From: Turritopsis dohrnii
Taxonomy: Eukaryota > Cnidaria > Hydrozoa > Anthoathecata > Oceaniidae
DNA: 64,000 nucleotides
Assembly: GCA_027922465.2 (NCBI GenBank)
Contig: BQMF02000141.1
Span: forward strand, 620,001 to 684,000
Direction: 5' to 3'
Below are positions 33,313 to 43,672 of the stretch, one piece after another. How positions within the stretch are numbered: the stretch's first letter is position 1; each line of letters begins with the position of its first letter. Both the position numbers and the translations under genes were made by a program. The notes beneath the pieces are model-generated. The model saw only the letters and a list, made by a program, of their open reading frames with translations. It did not search any database and was not told the origin of the DNA.

Positions 33313-36300
33313 TCATTGTTCGTTTTCCAACATTGAAAATTCTTCCCAAACACTCAATTCGTCCACGGGGTGAATCATTACAAGACTACGGACTGCTCGA
33401 TGTGTGACACGATTCACACTTTCATTGTGATTTCGATACTCGACCAGAACTTTTCGAATCTTCCCGTCAGTACTGTATTCCAACTGTTTCACCTTTCCGA
33501 ATTGATACACGTTTGCTATCGGACCGTCTCGTTTCGTGAACAGAACGACATCCCCAACTTTCATGTCACGATCGTTGTGGAACCATTTCGGGCGATGCAT
33601 CAGGTTGGGAACATGGACAGTAAGCCAGACTTCAAACCAGGCATCGAATATCCTCTGGTTAAGTTTAGTAAACTTGTCAGTGTTGGTTGTCATCTTGACT
33701 GGAAATGCAGGACTTCGGTTATTGTTTCGTCCCATCAAAAGGCGGTTCGGTGTAAGAACATCTGCAACTTCGAATTCTGTGTGGCTGTTGACTGCTATCG
33801 GCATATCATTGATCGTGTTTGCGATTTGGGCAGCAACTGTCTCCCACTGGAGAACTGACAATCTTTCGTTGTGGAAATTTGTAGTGATGGATTTTCGAAC
33901 TTCTCGGATCTTCCGCTCCACTTTCCCATGCATGTGATGACCAGCGACAGGACAAACATCAAATTGCACTTGGGCTTGGCAGAAGAGATGGTTCTGAATG
34001 TCGGTGAAGTCAAGACGCATGGTTTCACATCCCTTAACAAGTTGACTTCCTTCATCAGGGAGCAAGTATTTCGGGTAACCAACGTGACTTGCAAATCTTG
34101 TGAATGATAGGATGAAAGATGGCGTGCTGTAATCATCCATAACATTGATTTTTGTTGCTGATGTAGTTGTACAGCAGAATATCACAAGCCATATTTTAAC
34201 GGTAGTTCGCTTGTGAAAATTTGAGTAGGCGTTCAGTGGTCCACACAAATCTACTTGAGTCGAGTAAAATGGTGGTGCTATGTTGAAATTGTGCCTTGAG
34301 ACTGGACCCATTTCCACTTCCACAGTCTTCTTTGTGATGTATCGACATCGCTCACAGCGTTTTCTCATCAATTTCACCAATTCTTTGCCATCGATGATGT
34401 AGGCGACTTGTAAGACATATCTGTACACAGTTTCGACACCGGCATGTTTTGCAACCGGATGTTTCCAATGGATGTGATTGACGATACTGAATGCTATTGG
34501 TGAGTACCTGTCGATAATGGGCACGAAGAACATGGAAGCTGACAGGTCGATCATGGCTTCGGTTAGTCTTCCGGTAGCAGTGACTTCGTTAGACGGCAGT
34601 ATTCTTCCAACGTAGTAGAGGATTCCATCTTTACATTTGCTGATCTTGTTGTACTTCTTCTCTGGTGTGAACACTTTAACCTCTTCAGTTGCTTTCGTGA
34701 AGAAGTATTTCTCAGCTTGACTGATGGTTTGAGTTGTCAGGTTTGATTTTGACGATCTTTTCAGGCGATTTTTCAGATTATTGACAAATTTGATGACGAG
34801 TCCCATTATTCGAATGATCTTTGCCCAATCGAATCTGTTCGGGTCGAGGAGATATTGAGAAAATTTGTGTCTTTCCGTGATTGAGGATAGATGGGCTAAT
34901 GGTTTTTCCACAGGACATTTGTTTGGTGCTTGTTCGAATTGTGGAAGGATTCTTTCTTTGTTGACGAACGTGATATCTTCTTGGTTCAGCTTGATCTTGT
35001 CAACGCTTGTTACAGGAAACTTGTCTTTGGTCTCACGCATCCATGGAAGGCCATTATACCACGGAGAATTTTGACCAACATCCTGGAGGGTAGCACCTCT
35101 TCGGGTTCCGATGTCAGCTATCATCTCTTGGCTCCTGACAAACTTCCAGTCTGACGGCTTGGTGAATCTGTGTATCTCAAGAACTCTGTTCCGGACCCAT
35201 GGTTTGAGTTGTTTGTCGCTTCCGTTGATCCAGAACAGAACAATTTGGCTATCGGTTAATTTGAGTGATGATTGGTGATGCTTTTTGAACGACCGCCTGA
35301 CAACTTCGCCAGTGTGAGTGTTGAGGGTTGCCGCCAGTAGCTCTGCTCGAGGTTGTGTTGATCCATTTGGTACAAGTCGAGATCTGGAGAAAACCAGTTG
35401 ACATGAGAAGTTTCCAGATTTTCGTTTAAACCTGGCATAGATTGCAACACAAGCGATGTCTTTTGATGCATCTCCTGCGTCGATTGTTGTGATTTTGAGA
35501 TCAACTGCATCTTCAGGTACGATTGCACGATGAAATCTGATTGTCGGGATTTCCTCCATCATTGCAAAGTGCGAATTCCAAACAGGTCGGAGGTCATCGG
35601 GAATTCTGTCGTCCCAATCTAAACCTCTGTCGACGAGTTGATGCAAGTCCAACTTCATGGCTGCGGTAAGAGGTGTGATTTTGCCTGTGATATCATACAA
35701 CTCAGCAACCTTTGATACACATTGGCGACGGGTCAGGTTGGCAGGTACTGTGTTGATGGTTGTAGGTTTCTTCCCTCTGATTTTCTTAGCGAAATTCAAT
35801 TCACTGATGTCCAACGAGATTGTGTCTTCTTCGGGGTACCATTTCATCCCAGCTACGTTTATGCTTTTGCCATCTGCAGAAAGGTCTGGACTCGGCGGTT
35901 GATGTGAGAACGTTACTCCTTTGAGCGCAAATCCACCTTTGTTGATTGCAACTTCCAAGTCTTCGGCAAGTTGGATGGCAGCTTCAGGTGTTTCATCACC
36001 ACTCAGGACATCATCAACGAAAGTGTCGTTTTCAACTACCTCAGTTGCTTTTGGTGTATCTTCTTTTGACATTTGGGCAGTTTGTCTCAATGCTCTTTCT
36101 GATTGGTTTCCTGATGACTTGACCCCATAGATTAGAGTCATGATCACTTTCTCCTTGGGCAACTTTGATTTGTCCAATTCGTCTTGCCATATATATCGCT
36201 GCAGGCACCAGTGATGTTCGTTCAACTTGACGGAATTATACATTTTCCTCACATCCGTGTGAAAGGCTGTGTGATGTGAGGTCCAACGAATGAGTATTTC

Positions 36301-39300
36301 TACGAGACGATTCATGTTGTTTGTTCCCTTCGCGAGAATGTCATTGAGGCTGTACCCGGAACTTGTTGGTTGTGATGCGTCAAAGACTACGCGACATGGG
36401 GTTGAGAGAGAGTTGGTGTTCCACACAGCTCTCCATGGTATGAAATTTTGCACCTTGCTGTTCTGAAGCATCAGTTGTTGTTGATGGCTGAGGCTTTCAA
36501 CGTAGGCAACAAATCCCAAAGATTGCATCTTCTTCTCCGAGGCAATCACATCTTCTTTGTCCTTGGGTTCTTTGTCGAGTTTCTTTAGCTGCTGATGATA
36601 TACTTTCAGGGCTTTCTGTTTGTTGTTGGCGAGCTTTACTTCTGGATTGTGAAGAAGTGGGAGATCTGCGTAGCACTGTCTCTTGTTGATGTCGATGGTT
36701 ACAGATTTGTTGATAAGGTCTTGTTCCACTTCCTCCTTGATGCTAATGGACTCGGTGGATTCGTTCTCCTTGCAGGTTTTACAGTCTCTGCAATTGACAC
36801 ATCTGTAATCAATGTTGCTTCCAGCTGCTTCAACGTCTTCGAAAATTTTCTGGTTTCGTGACAGTAATGCTGTGCTGGCTTCTTCTGGTTGATGATACAG
36901 AAGGTCTTGGTTGTGGTCTTTATCGACTTTGATGTGAAGTAGTGCGACGTCAGGATTGGCGAGGATCCCTGCATCGAACATTTGCTGTTGGTTAGCCAAG
37001 AATGACTGCATTGCTTGACTGCTGTAATGATGCTTCGAAATGTTGTTGAACACATGGTGGGGACCCCCAACGACACCTCTTCCACCATCTGCGTTGTTGA
37101 ACGGTGATTCATAAATGGTCAATCCAGATGGCATCTGAAAAATCTCCTTGGGATGGTAACGTAAATACTTGATCCCAAGCATTACATCAACGTCTCCTCC
37201 GATTGCTGGTGGTAACATGGGTAGACTTGCAGGATCTTTACCAAGTTGACTGTAGGCAAGGTGTATGTCCTTTTGAACTTCATTGAGTGGATAGACCGGG
37301 AAGGTTGCTGTGATTCGAGGCAGACAAACCCCGGAGAGGTGAGCGTCACGACCATTGGTGAGGGGTAGACGTATGCTGTAGATCCCTCGACTTGTGGTCT
37401 TCATCTCGCCGATTCCGCCAATCGACACATCTCCTTTAAACTCAAGAGTTGCTCGGTCACCAAAGTAGCTGATTGCTCGCTCTGAAATTATCATGTTACT
37501 GCATCCAAGGTCAAAGAAGATCGTACATCTGCGTTGATTGACGTAGATTGTTTGCAGGATGTAGACTGCGTTATCTTCAATAACTGGCTCCTCAGCTGGG
37601 TTGGAGTTTGAAGGCTTGATCTTGCTTGTTGAAGCTTTGTGTGATTGAACTTCAGCGTAGAACGACAGTTTGATATCCTTTGCGAATGCTGGAAGGTCTG
37701 CATGTTGAGGGCGTAGGATGCATCTGTCCTTGAAATTTTGGAGAATCCGTTGGTTTTCTTGTGACGTTGCATGCTCCTGACAGACTAGAACATGCTTTCG
37801 GCATCCGTGACCGTCATGTGATGGGTGAGGGCAGGTGAAGGTTCTCTGGCACCGACCTTCTTTGTGTTTCTCTTGTGAGTACTTGGCACCAGGGTATAGA
37901 CACTGACTGCAAAGTCCCTTCTTCTTGAGTGTGCTGAGGCGTTCCGCAGGTGTCATGCCTGCGAAGAATTGACATGAGAAGTATTGTATCAACTTTGATC
38001 GATTTGGGCCATTTGTTTTGACGTGACCCGTCTCCCCGCAGATGAAGCATTTTTCTTGGATGTACGGTTGATCTTGATGAACTTCTGCAGGATGGGCACC
38101 GTGTTGACTTCGTGAGTGTTGTGATGAAGATTTGTCGTGGGATGAGCAGTGAAGGAGCTTCTTCTGTTGTACTGAAAGCTCTTTCTCCAGGAATTTAATG
38201 AGTTCTTTCCATGCTTCGGGCTCGCTCAGCTCTTTTTCGTCAAGCAAAGCAAACCACCTTGTGATGCGTACATCGTCCAGGAGTGCGTAAACCTTTTCGA
38301 TCGCGTCACTGTAATATAGGCGATTTTGGATGCTGTGATCTGCAGCTAACTTCTGTAAGTCTCTCATAAGGTTCAGAATCTTGCTCAACGTCTCAATCTG
38401 CTTCTCTGGATCCCTTGTCTTCCAGATTTTGCTCGTCTGGCTTAACTGGGACAGTTTCTTTGTGAGCAGCAGCTTGGCATCACCATACGACGCTTTCAAA
38501 CGACGCCATATCTCCTCAATGGTGTCGACCCCCTTAACAAGCGTGAGGGCCGGACCTTCAAGGAAATTGTTCTTGAGAAGGTCTGGTAGAAAGGCTGTTG
38601 GTGTGGACTTTATATAGAGTTTGTTAAAGTCACTTATGAACGTATAAATGTCACTTGAAGAGTCGTAGCCCTTGAATTTCGACAGCTTGATGTTGAGTTT
38701 GGTTGCTTCGAAGCTTTGCTGCTTAACGATCTCCTTCTCCTTTATTTCATTTTGGAGACTGTCTGAATAAGTTTGTTTGAGAGTAACGAGTTTATCATAG
38801 CTGTCGTTGATGGTTTTGATGGCTTCACTGTCCGATTCTTCGTTCTTCATCGTCAGGATGTCCTTCATCTGCTTGGATATGGCATTCACCGCTTGTAAAT
38901 CAGCTTGAAGGTCCTTTTTCGCAAGAATCAGTTCGTCGAAAGTGAAGGTTGTGGGTTTCTGACTGAACTTCTGAGTAAGAGGCTTCATAGCGTTTTTGAC
39001 CTCTTTCATCAGGAATGATTGTGATGTGAGTGACAATCGGTTGAGGCGAGTTTGTTTATCAAGTTGCTCCTTGCGCAGTTCCTTCCGTCTTAATTTGATT
39101 TTGATCATGAATTCTCTGATCACGGAAATCGTTTGTTCGTGGACTTTAACAAACTTCTGCTCGTACTCTTCATGGGGTAAATTGAGTTCGATTTCTGCAT
39201 GAGCCGTTCTGAATTTGGTCCTCAATTCCTCAATCTTCATGGTCACTGTTTCGACTTCATCAAGTGTCATGTCCTCAAGATCGTTTTCCATGATGATGTC

Positions 39301-39681
39301 TTCGACGTTTCTAGAGGCAATGTCTTGTTGGATGATGAGTATCTTCAATCGTTCGCTCTCCATCTTGATCTCTTCCTCTGTTTCGTCAAGTCTCCAGTTC
39401 TCAACAAGCGTGGAAATTTCGTCTACACCGTCTTCGTTCTCAATTGTGTCCTCGTGTACGTTTTCGTCAGCTCTGTTGATCTGCTCCTCCGGTATTCTCT
39501 CAGCTAGTCCTCTTCCGTTTGGCTCCTCCGATTCTCTTCCGTCCGTATCCTTGTCTGTTAATCCGATCCGTTCCCCAGTTGAGTCCAGTACTGAGTAGTT
39601 GATCCTCTCCGTTGTCCTTGTTGATCTACGCATGTAGCATCCAGTGATGGTTGGTTGCTGTTTGAATGTTTCGGAGCACAC
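33313..39681 (-). CDS. BEL/Pao gag-pol polyprotein
   Basis: One frame of 2,122 codons. Residues 60-320 are charged coiled coil. About 335-480 is the DUF1759-type gag core (LSKFKGYDSSSDIYTFISDF). A zinc-knuckle-like CFICGETGH starts at C545, but the fourth Cys of CCHC is replaced (Gly558). The aspartic-protease region has FFDLGCSN with Asp724 (DLG where DSG or DTG is usual). The reverse transcriptase runs about 1080-1260, with RVVFDAS and the catalytic FVDD at 1221-1224, followed by Pao-type RNase H. The integrase has a zinc-binding H-H-C-C region near 1735-1765, then Asp1811 (VDLCGP), Asp1876 (LLPDEGSQL) and Glu1922 (HGKVERK). A DUF5641-like C-terminal domain ends the protein (VGDVVLFTKRDG). 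The first 16 codons lie in or at the LTR; Met17 is the likelier start. No stop interrupts it. Confidence 0.95.
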   Translation of the reverse strand: MCSETFKQQPTITGCYMRRSTRTTERINYSVLDSTGERIGLTDKDTDGRESEEPNGRGLAERIPEEQINRADENVHEDTIENEDGVDEISTLVENWRLDETEEEIKMESERLKILIIQQDIASRNVEDIIMENDLEDMTLDEVETVTMKIEELRTKFRTAHAEIELNLPHEEYEQKFVKVHEQTISVIREFMIKIKLRRKELRKEQLDKQTRLNRLSLTSQSFLMKEVKNAMKPLTQKFSQKPTTFTFDELILAKKDLQADLQAVNAISKQMKDILTMKNEESDSEAIKTINDSYDKLVTLKQTYSDSLQNEIKEKEIVKQQSFEATKLNIKLSKFKGYDSSSDIYTFISDFNKLYIKSTPTAFLPDLLKNNFLEGPALTLVKGVDTIEEIWRRLKASYGDAKLLLTKKLSQLSQTSKIWKTRDPEKQIETLSKILNLMRDLQKLAADHSIQNRLYYSDAIEKVYALLDDVRITRWFALLDEKELSEPEAWKELIKFLEKELSVQQKKLLHCSSHDKSSSQHSRSQHGAHPAEVHQDQPYIQEKCFICGETGHVKTNGPNRSKLIQYFSCQFFAGMTPAERLSTLKKKGLCSQCLYPGAKYSQEKHKEGRCQRTFTCPHPSHDGHGCRKHVLVCQEHATSQENQRILQNFKDRCILRPQHADLPAFAKDIKLSFYAEVQSHKASTSKIKPSNSNPAEEPVIEDNAVYILQTIYVNQRRCTIFFDLGCSNMIISERAISYFGDRATLEFKGDVSIGGIGEMKTTSRGIYSIRLPLTNGRDAHLSGVCLPRITATFPVYPLNEVQKDIHLAYSQLGKDPASLPMLPPAIGGDVDVMLGIKYLRYHPKEIFQMPSGLTIYESPFNNADGGRGVVGGPHHVFNNISKHHYSSQAMQSFLANQQQMFDAGILANPDVALLHIKVDKDHNQDLLYHQPEEASTALLSRNQKIFEDVEAAGSNIDYRCVNCRDCKTCKENESTESISIKEEVEQDLINKSVTIDINKRQCYADLPLLHNPEVKLANNKQKALKVYHQQLKKLDKEPKDKEDVIASEKKMQSLGFVAYVESLSHQQQLMLQNSKVQNFIPWRAVWNTNSLSTPCRVVFDASQPTSSGYSLNDILAKGTNNMNRLVEILIRWTSHHTAFHTDVRKMYNSVKLNEHHWCLQRYIWQDELDKSKLPKEKVIMTLIYGVKSSGNQSERALRQTAQMSKEDTPKATEVVENDTFVDDVLSGDETPEAAIQLAEDLEVAINKGGFALKGVTFSHQPPSPDLSADGKSINVAGMKWYPEEDTISLDISELNFAKKIRGKKPTTINTVPANLTRRQCVSKVAELYDITGKITPLTAAMKLDLHQLVDRGLDWDDRIPDDLRPVWNSHFAMMEEIPTIRFHRAIVPEDAVDLKITTIDAGDASKDIACVAIYARFKRKSGNFSCQLVFSRSRLVPNGSTQPRAELLAATLNTHTGEVVRRSFKKHHQSSLKLTDSQIVLFWINGSDKQLKPWVRNRVLEIHRFTKPSDWKFVRSQEMIADIGTRRGATLQDVGQNSPWYNGLPWMRETKDKFPVTSVDKIKLNQEDITFVNKERILPQFEQAPNKCPVEKPLAHLSSITERHKFSQYLLDPNRFDWAKIIRIMGLVIKFVNNLKNRLKRSSKSNLTTQTISQAEKYFFTKATEEVKVFTPEKKYNKISKCKDGILYYVGRILPSNEVTATGRLTEAMIDLSASMFFVPIIDRYSPIAFSIVNHIHWKHPVAKHAGVETVYRYVLQVAYIIDGKELVKLMRKRCERCRYITKKTVEVEMGPVSRHNFNIAPPFYSTQVDLCGPLNAYSNFHKRTTVKIWLVIFCCTTTSATKINVMDDYSTPSFILSFTRFASHVGYPKYLLPDEGSQLVKGCETMRLDFTDIQNHLFCQAQVQFDVCPVAGHHMHGKVERKIREVRKSITTNFHNERLSVLQWETVAAQIANTINDMPIAVNSHTEFEVADVLTPNRLLMGRNNNRSPAFPVKMTTNTDKFTKLNQRIFDAWFEVWLTVHVPNLMHRPKWFHNDRDMKVGDVVLFTKRDGPIANVYQFGKVKQLEYSTDGKIRKVLVEYRNHNESVNRVTHRAVRSLVMIHPVDELSVWEEFSMLENEQ

Positions 39682-40398
39682 ACAAGAAATGATTTGATTT
39701 CGAGGCGTATATTTGTAATCTCGATGGATTCAAACTGAATGAAGAAAAATACAAAAGGAAATTAAATATATGATAAAAAGTACATGTGAGTATAATTGAA
39801 AAAGTTTAAGTTGAAAAAATCTAATTGAAAAAGTTTAGTTTGAAAAAATTTCTAAGTCTGAAAAAAGTTCAAAAAGTAAAAAATATTATAAGTCCAGATG
39901 CTTACCAGCTTGCCAGAATGTGAGTCTGAAAAGAGGGTGTGGCTCCAAAGTGTTGAAAGTTGAATTGAAAAAATTTTGATAGTTGAAAATTATTTGAGAT
40001 GTGAGTTAGTTATCAAACTTGAAAATTTGAAAGTTGAGTTAAGAGGCCATCTTGAAATTTGATGTTGACTGCTCAAGATCAAGTTGACAACTGAATGACA
40101 AACCTAAGAGCTGGTATTTAAAGGCCAAAAAAGCAAAGTGGACATGTAAATTGTAAATAGGGCCTTAAGCAAAGTTGACATACAAATATAAAAATAAATA
40201 GAGCCTTAGCATATAAACTTGAAAATACTGTCTAAATAGTAAATAGAGCCTTAATTGTGTGAGCTATGAATACAAAAAAGGGATTCTAGAGCGAAGTAGA
40301 TATGACCCAAAATGTAAACAAACTGATAATAAGGGCCTGAACACACTGGAACAAAATTTTTAATATAAACACTAGAATTGAAGTTTGTTCAATTTACA
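39667..40398 (-). repeat. BEL/Pao 5' LTR (right on plus strand)
   Basis: Direct repeat of 32552-33283 with the same length and ends. It acts as promoter LTR for minus-strand transcription. The long reading frame has an in-frame Met inside this LTR (39679-39681), but a Met just after it (39631-39633) is a more usual start. Confidence 0.95.
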
Positions 40399-40403
40399 AA
40401 CGA

Positions 40404-43400
40404 TTCATTTCCATCATTTAGCTAGCAGAAAAAAAAAACAAAAATCTTCCACTCATCTGCACTGACTGAAAAAAATGGCGTGCTGTAGACTAGCCTCTAT
40501 TCTTATCTACTTCGGCGGCTAGGCGAAAATTCAATACCGAACCGCGGCTATAAAAGTGAACGGAGAAGGAGAAGAAGGAGAAGGAAAATGCCGGTTTTAA
40601 CATATATTTCGCCCTATGGGGAAATATATAATAACGTTTTGTTTTTATTATTATTGTTGGTCAGCGCCGTAAGGTAGCTGATCTTTCATTTCCCCGTGTC
40701 TGTCAGTCCGTCCGTGTGTGTGTGTGTGTGTTATGTTGCAGGTCTATACGCCCCACTTATACGCCCGTTGTTGCTAACTTTAAATTTTTCAGTCAAAATC
40801 AGAACTTTTAAAGCACAACGTGAATTTTTGGAAAGCATATCACTAGTGTGTGACGAAGTAAAATATTACAATGCAAAAAAGAGTTCTCTTCATTCGAATG
40901 AATAAACAAAATTACTTGTTTTAATGCGCCCTTTTCCCGCCCTTTATTTAACGTAATGCATTTTGGGAGCGAAATGCTGCTAAAACTTATCAACAAGAAC
41001 CAATACAAGAAGTTAGATCGATTCTGACAGTCGAATTAGGTTTTACAGATAATATAACAACAGTATATACTCACATGGAAGTGTATTGAATCAAGACCAC
41101 GTTTCCTAATTGGATGGGATAAAAAATTTAAGAGAAAGAAAAAGTCAAGTAAGTTGCAATATAGATTATTTATCCCATGTTACTCAAGTTTTATACGACT
41201 TCTTTTTCTCCAAAACGTTATGTATATTTAAAAATAAGATGTTAGCTTACATACCTTAAGGGAAGACTAAGTGATTCTTACTGAATTATTCTATTTTATT
41301 GTGTTCTTGTACTGAACACTTCAATTTTGTGGCTTGAAATTAAGTGAACAAAAAGTTACCAAAGGAAAAGTAAATTGTTTTTACGAAAAATACTACCTTT
41401 TTTTAAAACATGTGTCAACATTTCTGTTGTTGAATCATTTACGAATATATAGATATGTTTAAAATATATATATATACGAAAAGTTAATTAGTATATATAT
41501 ATAGCCTCATTTCATGTTAAGATACAAGGGTTAAATATTAAGTAATTAGAGATTAATTAGAGTTATAAAATATATATATGTAAGGTTGGTGGGAAAATAA
41601 TTACAGTGGAAATAACACACATCAGTGTCAAAGATGACAAAGACGATGAAAAGAACATTGAAACAAAAACACTAACAAGCAATAATACATATACTTTATT
41701 CATAATTAGTAATGCCGGAGAATTTATTGTGGCACTATTTATTGCGGGATTTATTTTTGCAATATTGCCATGAAATTCCCAAAAATTTCCTCGCTTTTTT
41801 CTCATTTTTAGAGTAAATTTATTTCTAAATTATATACGTAAAGGGGAAGTGAAGCTAGAATATTTTTCATATTATATATATATAGATAATTAAATGATGA
41901 TGAGTAAAGGATATTTATTTTTTCAAATTTGTCTTTGGGTTGCTCAAGTTTGTCCTGCAAATTTCAAGATTTTTGGCAAATTCGCTAAACTAAGTCCAGC
42001 AAAAATCACAATTTTTTTGAGGTTAGATTCACAACAATTTGTCCCCTAATGAATTCTTCAGCAAACAATTTATATGAATTAAGTAACATATTTTACACCT
42101 TATTTAAATCAGGATTAATCCAACCTATATACAAACCTTTCTTTAATTTTATAGCCGTTTTGTTAGGTTCCACTAGTCCTTAGAATATTGATATTTTCAT
42201 TATCAGTATGGAAACAATCCTTACTGAAGGAGTGTTCACCAACGAAATTTCCATTCCTAAATCCATAAATTCATTCCCATCTAGGAGTGTCTCTCACCAA
42301 GACAAGTTGCTTTATTCTGCCTTGTTATTTGAAAACTTTCGTGTGACAAGCTAGAATTGTTTGTACACTTATGGATGCCTGTGTCCAAATTCTTGTAACA
42401 GTGTGAAGTGAACTGGATGCCAGAGATACTTTAAGTGGACTTTAAGTGACTTTTGTTGGAAATTTGGATTAACTCATTCAGGCACTGATGATGCCTGATG
42501 ACAAGCAATGACCACCAACTTCCTAATTCTGAATGCGAAAAGATTCTGATCAATGAGCAGATACATCCATACTTATTAGCAGAAATGACTTTATTGACAG
42601 CATGGGATGTGCAGTTGGATTTGCTTTGTGTTCGGAATTAGGAAGATTGACAAATGCCAAAAGCACATTTAGCCGTTGTCACTTCTACATTTTTGTACCA
42701 TTATGAAAAATAATTGAAAATCAGTCAAAAGTCAATACAAATTGTTTCAGATTTCTTTTTTGACCAGAGAAAAGGAATTTGTCATGTGAATATGAATTTC
42801 CATGAACTGGATTTTGACTTTATAGGGATGATAAATTGAGAGTTTTATTGACTATGATTGACTCACCCGCCACCATGAAATAGAAAAATTCAGTAACTAT
42901 TTTCCATTTGGGTATAAAATTCAAGTTTCCATAAGGCTTTCCATTTTGTTTAATGGAATTTTGTTAATTAGAATGAATTAGTGTGTTGTACAGTTATACA
43001 TAACTTTTTACACTTTTTATTTAGTAATCAGCAACTGCTTGGCATTAGATCTTCATAATAAAGGACCACTTAATTGGTTCAAACGAACACCTGCGTGATT
43101 AACCAAACACGCCTGTAAGAACGTAAAGCTGGAAAGTCTAACTTGTAAAACTGAAATTTGAAGCTCAAAAAAATCGATTGAAGTATCAAAGTTGTTGTAG
43201 TTGTTCTTGCCCATATGATTTCTGTTGATGCGTGTCGTATTACCGTATGCTGCCACAAAAGTCTCCCAACAAATAACGAAACGGATTTTATTGATTGTTG
43301 TAGAAACGCTAGGCAACAAAAGGTAAGCGTTATGAAAGAAATTTCACAACGTTTACCTTTTGTGTTTTTGGTCTCGATGAGATGTATTTTTAGATCTGAC

Positions 43401-43554
43401 ATTAAATAAATAATTAAGTAATAATCTGTATGCAATGTCGGGCTTTTTCGGTTATTATTCATTCGACGATTTACTCCTTTTATCACGAGAGGTTTTTAAT
43501 GTCTTTGCTTTGGGCGAATGAATTTACATTTTCGATTAGCATGTTCACCAACCG
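40404..43554. other. 3.1-kb gene-poor stretch
   Basis: No gene supported. Small features: a hairpin at about 40604-40632 (atatatttcgcc / ggggaaatatat), a (GT)n run at 40714-40732, and AT-rich simple sequence between 41430 and 41580 and at 41872-41885. The 135-codon minus ORF at 43079-43486 has no motif I recognise and no flanking splice evidence. Confidence 0.4.
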
Positions 43555-43564
43555 AATACGAGCG

Positions 43565-43662
43565 CAACCTCGAACCCAGGGTCTCTTGCCTTTTCGATAT
43601 ACGGATGGCGGCAAAGATAATTAAGTATATCGAAAAGGCAAGAGACCCTGGGTTCGAGGTTG
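43565..43662. mobile_element. 98-bp perfect fold-back element with 10-bp target duplication
   Basis: Arms of 38 bases, 43565-43602 (caacctcgaacccagggtct...) and 43625-43662, are exact reverse complements around a 22-base loop. The element is flanked by the perfect direct repeat aatacgagcg at 43555-43564 and 43663-43672. A 9-10 bp duplication suits Mutator-like elements best. A partial relative (acccagggccttttgccttttcgat) lies at about 62500-62524. No coding capacity. Confidence 0.85.
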
Positions 43663-43672
43663 AATACGAGCG

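Larger units (their letters stand above)
32547..40403 (-). mobile_element. full-length BEL/Pao LTR retrotransposon
   Basis: Two 732-bp LTRs, both starting tgtttcgg and ending tttaca on the plus strand, are flanked by the perfect 5-bp target duplication AACGA (32547-32551 and 40399-40403). Every segment of the two LTRs that I compared is identical. Between them lies one uninterrupted minus-strand gag-pol frame. On the minus strand the 3' LTR (left) is preceded by the purine tract GGGGGAA at 33284-33290. A primer-binding site was not fixed; tggatgctac about 20 bases inside the 5' LTR is a weak candidate. Equal LTRs and an intact frame indicate recent insertion and possible activity. An LTR retrotransposon; no envelope gene was seen. 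Confidence 0.95.

Noticed and set aside
33370..39598. Many plus-strand ORFs of 60-160 codons
   Set aside because: Antisense or shifted-frame shadows of the intact BEL/Pao polyprotein.
43079..43486. 135-codon minus ORF
   Set aside because: No motif, no signal of splicing and low-complexity composition; treated as chance.
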